Made by a program: the position numbers and the translations under genes. This document shows, in pieces, positions 54,430-64,000 of a stretch of DNA of 64,000 nucleotides. The notes beneath the pieces are model-generated. The model did no database searches, was not told the DNA's origin, and was given only the letters and a program-made list of their open reading frames with translations. The first letter of the stretch is position 1. Every line of letters starts with the position of its first letter. Origin of the DNA: Sipunculus nudus (taxonomy: Eukaryota; Annelida; Sipuncula; Golfingiida; Sipunculidae); contig CM049319.1 in the NCBI GenBank assembly GCA_026874595.1, forward strand, positions 62,320,917-62,384,916, given 5' to 3'.

Positions 54430-57400
54430 GGAGGGGGGGGGGGGGGGATCCTCTCTCAGCACTTTGATATCATTCTGCCTGTAAGGGCCCCTCATGCTGT
54501 TGCCTCTATCCACTTTCATTACGCAGCAGAATGTTCCATTGCTTTCTGTAAACGCGTTCTCTAAATGCCACGGGTTGCTTCTGTTCACAGCTGGCGATCT
54601 GTTCCTCATGCACCGCTCTACACCAGTTAGGTTAAAAAATCAGTTGACCTGGTCTTTGTTATTCTCCTCTGTGATTTCTTGGTCACCACTGGTTTATAAT
54701 TGTTATGAGCTGTGTATGGAATTTATGCCTCTCATGCAGTGGTCACTTAACACTCGTCCTCACCCATTTCAGTTACCAACTGCAGCTCGCAAAGGGCCAA
54801 GAATGCGGGACACCATGGGTTGTCGCTTACTTCTGACTCACTGTTATTGGCTATTAATTACATAATTGTTTGAGAAATCTAGCGGCCCCCTAGACTATAT
54901 ACATTTTATGTAATAGTATAAAGAGAAGACAGTTTGCTTTTTTCGTTTCCAAAGTAAGGAGTGTGTGAATTGCCAACATAATTTGGAAAATATCTGTTTC
55001 GAAACACTGACGACAGCTTACAATTGGAATTACAAACTGATATTGAATATTGGTACGGGGACAATAACGCATACCGCCCAATTCGGTCGGATCAGCAAAA
55101 TCGGTTTGCGACTAGTTGATAAAAGGAATGCATGAAAACGAATGTAAGTGACCATTCACTCTGTAATGAATATATAAAAAGACATTTATTTAATGTTTTA
55201 GCAATAAAGGTGTATGTCAAGCGCCTTTTCTTCTGGAGAGACCACACTATTAGAAGCTCAGCTATTGCCGTATATATACAAGAAAACATGATGTTCCCTA
55301 TACATATATGACTGGCCACAAACAGATGGATCTATAAAAGCGAAGGGTACCAATCTATATATGACAGTTTATCTGACAAAAGCGCGCGTTTTGTCGTTTG
55401 CGAATGATTGAGGCAGCCTAACAAATCGGCTGTTTTTGTTTTCCCATGTGATTTAATTAAACACGCCCAATGGATCCTTTAAGCTTGCGCACGTTCCTTC
55501 AGCCAGTAACAGATGAAACCGTGATTAGAGACGACGTTTTAGACAAAGGCCTACAAGGCCACTTGTTATCATTAACTTGGATTCATTTGGCATCACACAG
55601 CTGGTATTAGAAAAACTACAGAAAATAACCTTCAATTATCTATCTAGCGCTCATTAGAGCATTATCCCGCGGTAGACATCGTAATTTCTACTGTCCAGAA
55701 CAGATGATATCTCACATTCCATTACAGATATGCTCCGCTTATTAATCTCAATTAATTCAAAGCATATTAATCCAAGCGTTGGTTGCCATTAGTTTTGGGA
55801 TCCCAGCCTCTTGTTTCGTCAATGCACACATGAGTATGCGTAGTGTGCGTAATGGCCGTCTGCTGTGTTTGGTTCAAATGAACCAGCTTCCGTTATTTTA
55901 CCAAAAGTAAGCATATACATGTCAACGCCCGCTAAGGTAACCTTTCCTCTGCGTATAAGGTATTTTCTAGCTCTTATATTTAAATGACTAAATATGAACT
56001 ATCTTTGTCGATGCACCTTACCCGAAAACTCAGTGTCAGTCATTGCTCATAGGTGTCGTTGGTGTTTTCCTGTTGGTGTTTACTTTTAATAGGCTTTGAC
56101 GTTTACACGTCTTTGAGGGTCCGTAGCCAAAAGCATTATTCAATGAGAGTGTCTGGAAAAAGCTTTCTAGTCAGGTTAACCCAGGCCTGCAATATAAGGT
56201 TAACTAGATGTACATCGTCGCCAAGTGAACACTGGGAGTATTCATTCCTTCCCATCGTAACCAAGCTCTACCTCTATCAGAGATATCAGTCCATAATTTA
56301 TTAGTTAATTAATATCTCATCAGTTTTAAAATAATTAAACCTGTTAGGATCAGATGGGCATAGAAATATATCCATCATCATTGTTCATACTATATTTTCA
56401 TAGCAATTAATAAAGCCAATCCTGAAATTCTAATACATATTTTGTATGAAATGTAAACAGAGTGAAACAGCTCGTATACTTTATTTAACATAGAAATTTT
56501 ACACCAAGTGAGGTCCCTATGTGGGGACATTTGCCTTCACCATTGTGTCAGAAATCCAATGGTTCTGCCGGGAAGCCATATTGGAAACCTGGGCATAGTT
56601 GTGCCCTAACTTCCTTAGTGAAGACCTTCAAAGGTCAATTGCATCATTTCTAGTTTCTTTTCGTTATTTTTTACCAGCTCAATTGGGAATTTTGAGACAG
56701 TGGAAAAGATATTTCTGCGATCAACAACTTAGAGAAAAATAATAGAAATAATTATATTTTTAGGAGGTTTTAGGCATGATATGCATGATATTATTTGTGC
56801 ATTTAAAGCATTTAGGGACACCAATATTGTGATTTGTGCTCTTGCTGTACAATATTCATGAACATAGCCGCTGAATGCCATTCACGATATATCATGAACC
56901 TGCATATAAATCGAGAAATAGGCCTTGTCGACCTTACTAGTGCCACCTGCTGGTAACGTAAGATACTGAGTAATCGGGTCCGTTATACTGTCATGCAAAC
57001 TCCTTGGTTATAGTGTAACAGTGATCGCAATAGTGAACAGACAAGTTGTTTGTGCATGGCTAAAACACTGATCAAAACCGATGAATAAAGTGACTAGTAT
57101 GCTGGAATTTAATTTTAAAAAATTATGTAACATACTTTATATATTTCATTACTACACTCAGGGACAGCGCAAATACATGTACCTTTAAAATTTTAAGTAT
57201 TCCTTTTTGTTTGCATGAACCTGATGGTTGACAGACTATTTCACATAATTTTTTGTTAACAATTGTGGGTAATAGCTCATAAATATCCTTGTACATAAGT
57301 AAACCTGCACCATTATTATATATATTTTCTGGAGTTAAAAAATCAAAGGGAAATTAACAGATCATGTTTGTGTGTGGGAGGGGCGTGAGTGTGTGTGTGT

Positions 57401-58187
57401 GTGTGTGTAAATTATTAGAAGATAAGGTCCTATCTCCTACTGCCTAAATAGTGGCAGTAGATAAACTTCCTTGATAATCCTCAGTCATGTATACGGAATA
57501 TGCTTAATATAATACGGTTTTACCATTATATATTACACTCTCTTTTTATTGTCTGTTCTTTCATCGACACGTCATTGTCAAAACTTTAAAACGTTGAGGA
57601 TTGTATAGTTTCTCGTGCCATTGACAGATGTCGCTACCTACCGAAGACGGTCCCCAGTTTGTGAAATTAAAGCGGACTGTGCACATATGATGCTAATCCA
57701 TTTATTAAATCAATAAAGCTATTCCATGAACGTGTAAAAGAACGCGGCCACGAACATGACACGCCAACACTTCGCGTGGATGCGTTTCAATATTGGGGAT
57801 GCGATTATTAGTCTGTCCTGCACAATATATTTAAAGAAATGTTACATTCATTACGTGAAATTGGACTTATTAACCAACGTGAATATTCTAGAATAAAAGG
57901 CATGTTTGAAATTTGATTATTTGAACCCTGAATTTAAAGGGAATACCGCTAAACGTATTTAAGTTACCTCCCGCCTACGTCCAGCATTTCTATTTATATA
58001 GAGATATCTTTTGGAACACGTTGCTGGTCATTTAAGCGTCCTTGTGACGTGGCATCATATAATTATTTAATTAATAAATTCTACCAATCTCCCCTTATAA
58101 TCACTGAACAGCGTCTGTGCCTTCGGATTGTTGGCTGTAAACACAAGGATTCCCTTCCATCGAATCGTCATTTTAGAAATTCCATCG
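54430..58187. other. Mostly unique DNA, no gene recognised
   Basis: A plus frame of 123 codons at 54494-54865 and others at 54890-55319 and 56053-56304 show no domains. 55440-55830 is non-repetitive and dense in homeodomain-, SOX- and E-box-like words, so it is a candidate regulatory block. 56500-56660 is GC-richer. A (TG)n patch lies at about 57388-57410. Confidence 0.35.
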
Positions 58188-58367
58188 CAAATGCCTTCTG
58201 AATCGCTTCCAAAAGCCTTCTGGGTGCCTTCGAAATGCCTTCTGAATGCCTTCTAAATGCCTTCTTAATGCCTTCTAATTGCCTTCTGAATGCCTTCTGA
58301 ATGCCTTCTGAATGCCTTCTAAATGCCTTCTGAATGCCTTCTGAATGCCTTCTAAATGCCTTCTGAC
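58188..58367. repeat. 11-bp minisatellite, ~16 units
   Basis: The unit is AATGCCTTCTG with AAATGCCTTCT variants. Phase is mostly kept at 11 bases. Three units make 33 bases, so the minus frame reads an 11-residue repeat (RRHSEGIQKAF) within a 117-codon open frame that I regard as an artefact. Confidence 0.93.
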
Positions 58368-59835
58368 AGGACTTTAAATCACTTCTGAATGCGTACACGC
58401 GTATGTGGAAACTAATGATACAGAATGGAGTTTTATTACGTTCGCGTACGCTTTCGCGTTTATAGAAACGTTGATTGGAATGACGATTTACAAACTTGCA
58501 TTTTGCCAAATTTAGCTTCATTTAAGAAATTAAATTTTACAGTTTGTAGATTTTAAAAAGTAGGTATAGTAAAGGGGATTCTCGACATTAGAAAATTTCC
58601 CCCGAGCACCTATAAAAAGACCGGCAAATTTATGAATGAAGAATGGAGTGATTTCGATGTAAAACGTTTGTAAATATTACAATTATAAAAACAAAAAAAT
58701 AATACTTTGATGCCTAGTTAGCACTAACAAAACAGACAGAATGTATAGAAATATTGGAATGTATGATTATCAGGTGAACATCAGTTGTGGTCTACAAACC
58801 CTGCCTCTCTCTGCTGCCATCTGGAGACTAAAGAGTGAAGTAGTTTGCTGTACATGTACGTTTATTATCACGCTCAAAACAAAGTACAGGACATGTAAAA
58901 TGGAGCAGTTCTATTTCCCATTATGTTTAACAGATGATTGAACATATTTTTCTCAGTTCTTTGTTAAACTGCATGGCTTGACTAGTCCTTCATATTGGGG
59001 TTTTAATGTGACTTCGCATTTTTAAGGTGTAACGTTCTTTATGGAGCAATACCGGACAAGAAATTAACTGTCGTGGCCATAATCAAACTAAAACAGAACA
59101 AAAACAGGTTAAAAATACCTGAAAAAAAAATACGTTTCAACTTCGTGGCAGTAATTTAAAAGTTCATTAACAGGATTATGTATTCAGTGTCCAATCTAAT
59201 AATAGTACAGGATGACTTAAGGAAACCTAATACCTAATTGCCTGGAGGTGACTCAGCAAAAAAAATAACATCCAGGGTGTAAATCAAAAAAGCAAAATGT
59301 GTTTCATACTAGAACTTTCAACATGACCAGCGCCATCTGCCGACGAACGACTGGCGATGAGTGTTCGGGTTGGTGAGCTTGACCATGCAGGAAGATCATA
59401 TAACATGCATGATAGAGCTAAAGGTTCTACCTTATCTTTCACTTCGAGGTTCCTGTCGGAGCCCGCTGTTTTTCATAATCGTATATGTAAACATATTCCA
59501 TCATTATGCGCAATGTCCGTGCACACGGTAAAAGTCAATAAAATTTTATACTAAGTTGTCTACATATATTAGCCTATAAGGCAATTTTATCATGACCGAT
59601 GTCTCCCTTGCTTCTCCCCCTCTTGTAAAGGGGATTTTATTTCTGAATCATGAAATGTCTCTTAAATGTCCCTGTTTATTATTTCAGTTTAATCTGTTAA
59701 ATCATGCTTCAGCACCAGTTGGCTCCAATAACCAACATAAAGATAGGTTTTTGGTTCTTTAGTTAAGTTCTAATAACAATCCAAAAATTAAAAGAATCTT
59801 AAATCTTTAGTTACCTCCATAAAACCAAGTAGTAA
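58368..59835. other. Unique DNA, no gene recognised
   Basis: Short plus frames at 58741-58941 and 59357-59554 lack recognisable domains. Confidence 0.4.
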
Positions 59836-60037
59836 CAGAAGCGGATCCGGGGGGGGGGGGGGTCCAGGGGGTCCGGACCCCCCCTTTTTCACCCCAAGCA
59901 ACCTTTTTTAAGGGGTTTTAGACGTAATTTTGCGGCTTGGACCCCCCCTTTTCCAGACCTGATGACCTTTTTTTAGGATTTTCATTAGTCCTCCTGGGTT
60001 GGACCCCCCCTTTTCCTAAATCCTGGATCCGCCCCTG
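59836..60037. mobile_element. 202-bp MITE with GGATCC-bearing inverted ends
   Basis: Left tip CAGAAGCGGATCC and right tip GGATCCGCCCCTG are inverted, with two mismatches. A G run follows the left tip, and three GGACCCCCCCTTTT-like segments recur inside (about 59875, 59939 and 60001). AGTAA directly flanks both ends (59831-59835 and 60038-60042), a possible 5-bp target duplication. Non-coding. Confidence 0.78.
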
Positions 60038-60788
60038 AGTAAACGGTTTTGGTTCTTTAGTTTAGAGTCAATAACAAAATGTAAAAAGGTTTTTGGTTCT
60101 TTAGTTGAGTTCCAATAACCCTAAAAAACTATATATCCTTGAAACTTTAGTTACACTCCAAATACTCAAAAGTAAACGGTTCCCGATTCTTTTATATTAA
60201 GCTCCAACAACGCCTTCCAATATTTGATTATCATCATCACTTTTTATCCGGGGATGGTGGCCATGGGATCAGTGTTGGAATTTTCCCCTTTAGGCGCAAA
60301 CTTACCGTTCATGACCATCTTTGCCAGTGCCCGAGTCATTATATTTTAGCCATAAGCGATGTGTCCGCTCAGGGAATATGTGAATATGATAAAATGAATA
60401 ATACGTATACAATAAGTATAATAAGAAGTATATAATTAAGTATATTAATGAGTGTTAAAATAATTTTTCAGAGCTTAAATTGTTTTAAATTTAAAAAATA
60501 AATAAATAAAATATTCAATGAATCGTTACATTCAGTCATTTTATACAGACGTGGTTTTGCCTGGAGGGCCCTCAGATTAATGTAGATACCCCGGCCTAGG
60601 TCAGACTTACCGGCAGTTACCCATTCCGCAGAAATTGAAAATACTGTAAATAAATGAAGTGTCTTTGTTATCATTTGCAAAAAAAATCATTACAGCAACG
60701 TTTGAAAAGGTTTCAGAAATATAGGTTATCGACTTCTTCGCAACAAGCTTGAGTGATGTAGGAATATCCATAGCTTATAAAATCCAAA

Positions 60789-60789
<1 letters not shown>
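60038..60789. other. Unique DNA, no gene recognised
   Basis: The phrase GGTTTTTGGTTCTTTAGTT recurs loosely at about 59744, 60048 and 60089. This suggests a small diverged repeat, partly broken by the MITE. No coding frame was recognised. Confidence 0.45.

Positions 60790-60867
<78 letters not shown>
60790..60867. repeat. (TA)n microsatellite, left of palindromic element
   Basis: About 78 bases of TA directly abut the left inverted arm of the element starting at 60868. Confidence 0.96.
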
Positions 60868-60871
<4 letters not shown>

Positions 60872-63042
60872 AAGGCCCAGATTGCGATCTGGACGGATCT
60901 TAGATCTGTCCAGCCCAAATTGCGATTGCAGTTCAGGCCGGCCCAAACTGCGATCGCAATCCAGGCTGGCCAGATCTTAGATCTGTCCAGCCTATATTGC
61001 GATCGCAGTTTAGTCCGGCCAGGATTGCGATCTTGTCTTTCTTGCTTCAGGATCGCAATCTAGACTGGACAGATCTAAGATCTGTCCAGTCAAGATTGCG
61101 ATCCTAAACTTGACCAGCCCATATTGCGATCCATGCGATCCAAGTGTTTCAGCTTGTTAATTTATAGTTATTTTAAAATTTAAAAAAGTAAAATATGTCA
61201 AAATTTTAAAATTTTACTCAGACAAGTACTGATTAAATATGTCAATATGTTTCACTAAAAATATTAAGACTCGTGGCTGTATCAGCTGTCAATCAAAATC
61301 TGTATTGCTGGTTCCTCAAATTATGTTAATAAAATTAAACTTGCCCATCTCTAGTTTTCTCCATGTACAATTTATAGGGTGTTCTTATGCTTGAGTTATT
61401 TTTTATTCTTAAAATGGTTTCATAGCTGAGATTTCTTTTAAATTTTTTACATTTTTCTAAATAAAAATTTTTAAATATGATAAAAAATCAGATCTTAGAC
61501 AAGTTCTTGTTAAGATTTCTGTAATGTTGATAATTGTCATAAGACCTTTGCTATGTCTAGTGCTTAGATTGCTGTGAAAGTAGTCCAAAGTGAATAAAAT
61601 AGTTTTATGTTTAAATTTAAATTAAATCCATAAAACCAGGTACTTATGATCATTATGATCATACTTATGATCAATTTGTGAAATTTGTAAATTCTGGATT
61701 CTCAAGAACTTTGTTTTGCTGAAACTGAATAAATACCAGACATGATAAGAATACTTTGAAAAAATATTTGAATGCGAATAGGAATATATGTACTCCATAA
61801 TTTCATGCATAAAAATAGGAATACAGGTATAAATGAAAGTATTTGAATACAAATGCAAATACTTTCAAAATGTAATCATGAATGTATTCATGAATATATT
61901 CTATAATATTATTTTAATAATCATTAATTTCAATTATAAATTATTAAAAGATCTTTTCATATGATGCTGTTATTATTTTTAATTTAAATTATATTTGACA
62001 CAATATTTGTTATTAATTTATAATAAATAGTTATATTATTTAAGTTTTATTCTTGGGTAGGAATAACCAGTAATTATTAAATAAAAGTTCTCATTTGTAA
62101 AAATCAGAATTACCATGACTGATAATGGCCAGGTTTTTTTCAAATAATTCTACTGCAATGTAGATAAAGTTATATGGCCAAGTCAAAACCTATGTGAAAA
62201 GAGCACACCATTCCTACTGTATATAATATAAATGACATCAATCCTCTTCCCTGTCTCCAAGGATATTATCATAATCTTACATAACTTGAGTTAAACACCA
62301 TCAGCTCATAATGCAGCTTATATTACCACACAAAACCTGCACTTTCTACCTCCTCTTTCAAATCATATTTTGTGAGCATATAACACCCATGGTTTCCTTG
62401 TTACCTTTTTTCAACAACCATGCAATACTAAATGAGTTGGTGAAACATCCCATGTTTCACTCCTGTGATATGAAGGAGTGAAAATTGCCTTTCTGTATTA
62501 TAATTGTATTTATTATGGGAAAATGGTACAATGCAACACCAAATGAGTTGGTAAAACAACCAATGTTTCACTCCTGTGATCGTAAAAGCATGGATCGCAA
62601 AATGGGCTGGTCAAGTTTAGGATCGCAATCTCGGCTGGACTGATCTTAGATCTGTCCAGACCAGATTGCAATCCTGAAGCAAGAAAGAAGGATCGCAGTC
62701 TGGGCCGGACTAAACTGCGATCGCAATCTAGGCAGGACGGATCTAAGATCCGTCCAAGCTGAAACACTTGGATCACATTGATCGCAATATGGGCTGGTCA
62801 AGTTTAGGATCGCAATCTTGACTGGACAGATCTTAGATCTGTCCAGTCCAGATTGCGATCCTGAAGCAAGAAAGAAGGATCGCAGTCTGGGCCGGACTAA
62901 ACTGCGATCGCAATCTAGGCAGGACGGATCTAAGATCTGGCCAGCCTGGATTGCGATCGCAGTTTGGGCCGGCCTGAACTGCGATCGCAATTTGGGCTGG
63001 ACAGATCTAAGATCCGTCCAGATCGCAATCTGGGCCTTGACA
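60868..63042. mobile_element. 2.2-kb element with ~287-bp inverted arms of nested palindromes
   Basis: The left arm (60868-61155) starts TGTCAAGGCCCAG, and the right arm (62756-63042) ends with its complement CTGGGCCTTGACA. The arms are closely matching inverted copies along their length, to AAGTGTTTCAGCTT. Each arm is built from palindromes: CTGGACAGATCT(T/A)AGATC followed by TGTCCAG, and AsiSI-type GCGATCGC. The right side carries an extra partial arm in the same direction (62585-62757). A 112-bp direct duplication (about 62418-62469 and 62530-62581, with GTTTCACTCCTGTGAT) precedes it. The interior 61156-62417 is AT-rich and has no frame above 78 codons. TA runs on both sides suggest TA-targeted insertion. 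It is non-autonomous. Superfamily is unknown. Confidence 0.85.
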
Positions 63043-63065
63043 TATATATATATATATATATATAT
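63043..63065. repeat. (TA)n microsatellite, right of palindromic element
   Basis: About 23 bases of TA directly follow the right arm. Confidence 0.93.
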
Positions 63066-63933
63066 GTCAGCACGTTAAGAATAAGTTAAGGGTACGGTCA
63101 AGAATTAGTTAAGATTAAGGTTTTGTTTAGGGTTAAGTTTAGAATAAATATTGAGTTCATGAGTATATTTGGAATGTTTAAATACAAAGTTCAACAAAGT
63201 ATTTAAGTTAATGTTTGTATTAACTTAATTAAATTTGAAATTATTTCAGTTCATAAATTTTGTAAATTACATCTGTGTCATTAGTTTGTAATGAGTGAAT
63301 AAAGTTCACTTATTTTGACACCACAGTCATGCCATTTTCAAGTTGGATAAAAATCAGCTAGTGGTGGGATAAATTAATGAAGTTGCGAACCAGAGTGTAT
63401 CATCCTGTGCAACTCTCTAGACTTTACCTGTGCACTTAGCCAAGACCTGACAGCACTAGTGTGGGCAGATGGAGAAACAGAGTCTTCTGTGACTGGCCCT
63501 ACTGATGAGATGCTAACCGTCAGTTGATATAACTTAGGACTGAGCCAGGAAACAAGTACGCTCTTTACAAAGCGCTTAACCTATCTAGAGACTACTTCCT
63601 AAGATTTCCGCTGCCTCGGGAGCGTAGGAAACAAGTGTTTTCCAAACTTTTTGAACACTTCCCGCCCTGTTTGAGCTACTGAAAGCTTGTACTCATGCCA
63701 AATATATAAACCTATACAATTATGAAACAAACTAAATGACAAAATGTAACTATTTGCAGAAAAATATACATTTTATTTGTCTTTAAAAATCTGGCAAGAA
63801 ATTTGAATTTAAGAAAACTTCAAGTTTTACTCAAGTGAATCATATATGTTAAAAATTGTTTAAAACAGTAACAATTTCTCTTTGAAATGCATTTCAATGT
63901 AAAACCTTAAACCTTTTAAAGTGTACACATGTA

Positions 63934-63938
<5 letters not shown>
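63066..63938. other. Unique DNA, no gene recognised
   Basis: AT-rich with no domain-bearing frames. 63070-63140 has loose GTTAAG/GGTTA repeats too irregular to be telomeric. Confidence 0.4.

Positions 63939-64000
<62 letters not shown>
63939..64000. repeat. (TA)n microsatellite reaching the window edge
   Basis: A TA run of at least 62 bases that continues past the end of the window. Confidence 0.96.

Noticed and set aside
54494-54865. 123-codon plus frame
   Set aside because: No motif, biased composition and no supporting splice or codon signal.
58168-58521. 117-codon minus frame with RRHSEGIQKAF repeats
   Set aside because: Generated by the 11-bp minisatellite.
60713-63078. Frames rich in RPRLRS and QILDL words in the palindromic arms
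   Set aside because: They appear on both strands and in several frames because the arms are palindromic repeats, not protein-coding.
63070-63150. Telomere-like GGTTA repeats
   Set aside because: Irregular spacing and sequence; not a (TTAGGG)n array.

Overview
This is eukaryotic, AT-rich, intron- and intergenic-like DNA dominated by repeats. There are no bacterial operons, ribosome-binding sites or dense coding. The mixture suggests a marine invertebrate, most plausibly a mollusc or another lophotrochozoan: an L1/Tx1-like LINE, a Ty3/gypsy element with a tRNA-Leu-like primer site, many small inverted-repeat elements, and non-autonomous elements carrying internal tandem arrays like those described in bivalves. 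This placement is inference from repeat style, because no species-diagnostic gene is present.

The only intact-looking gene is on the minus strand at 2602-3999. It encodes a secreted-type leucine-rich-repeat protein with cysteine caps at both ends and nine 24-residue repeats. The other long open frames are by-products of tandem repeats, microsatellites or degraded transposons.

Layout. 1-4.7 kb: GA-rich tract, a 188-bp duplication, the LRR gene and a CT microsatellite. 4.7-14.4 kb: mostly unique AT-rich DNA with small tandem duplications, a minus-strand array element, a tRNA-derived SINE and the start of a dispersed repeat family. 14.46-17.36 kb: degenerate Ty3/gypsy element (5' LTR, primer site, gag, protease, RT, RNase H) with no integrase or 3' LTR. 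17.58-18.09 kb: array element on minus. 19.29-20.6 kb: LINE ORF2 relic. 20.99-22.50 kb: a GAGTCC-rich repeat split by an L1-type ORF1 fragment. 25.0-31.0 kb: two array elements placed end to end, plus an inverted stray end of one of them. 31.42-32.11 kb: an intact non-autonomous hAT with a perfect 8-bp target duplication. 37.6-38.7 kb: inverted-repeat element and a doubled tRNA-like SINE. 41.41-42.40 kb: 41-bp minisatellite. 42.7-46.45 kb: a cluster of array elements. 48.92-51.34 kb: 45-bp minisatellite with higher-order structure. 51.8 and 59.8 kb: C/G-tract MITEs, as at 26.5 kb. 58.19-58.37 kb: 11-bp minisatellite. 60.87-63.04 kb: a 2.2-kb element with ~287-bp inverted arms made of nested palindromes, inserted in a TA microsatellite.

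The most interesting signal is a recurring architecture seen in at least seven places and on both strands: tandem units (often carrying the 12-bp palindrome GGTGGCGCCACC), then a GACGGACAGAC-type run, then a terminal hairpin. Three copies of one 5' start motif and three copies of one 3' hairpin let the ends of at least one element be set (43336-44872). I read these as Helentron/pearl-like rolling-circle non-autonomous elements. That class assignment is inference.
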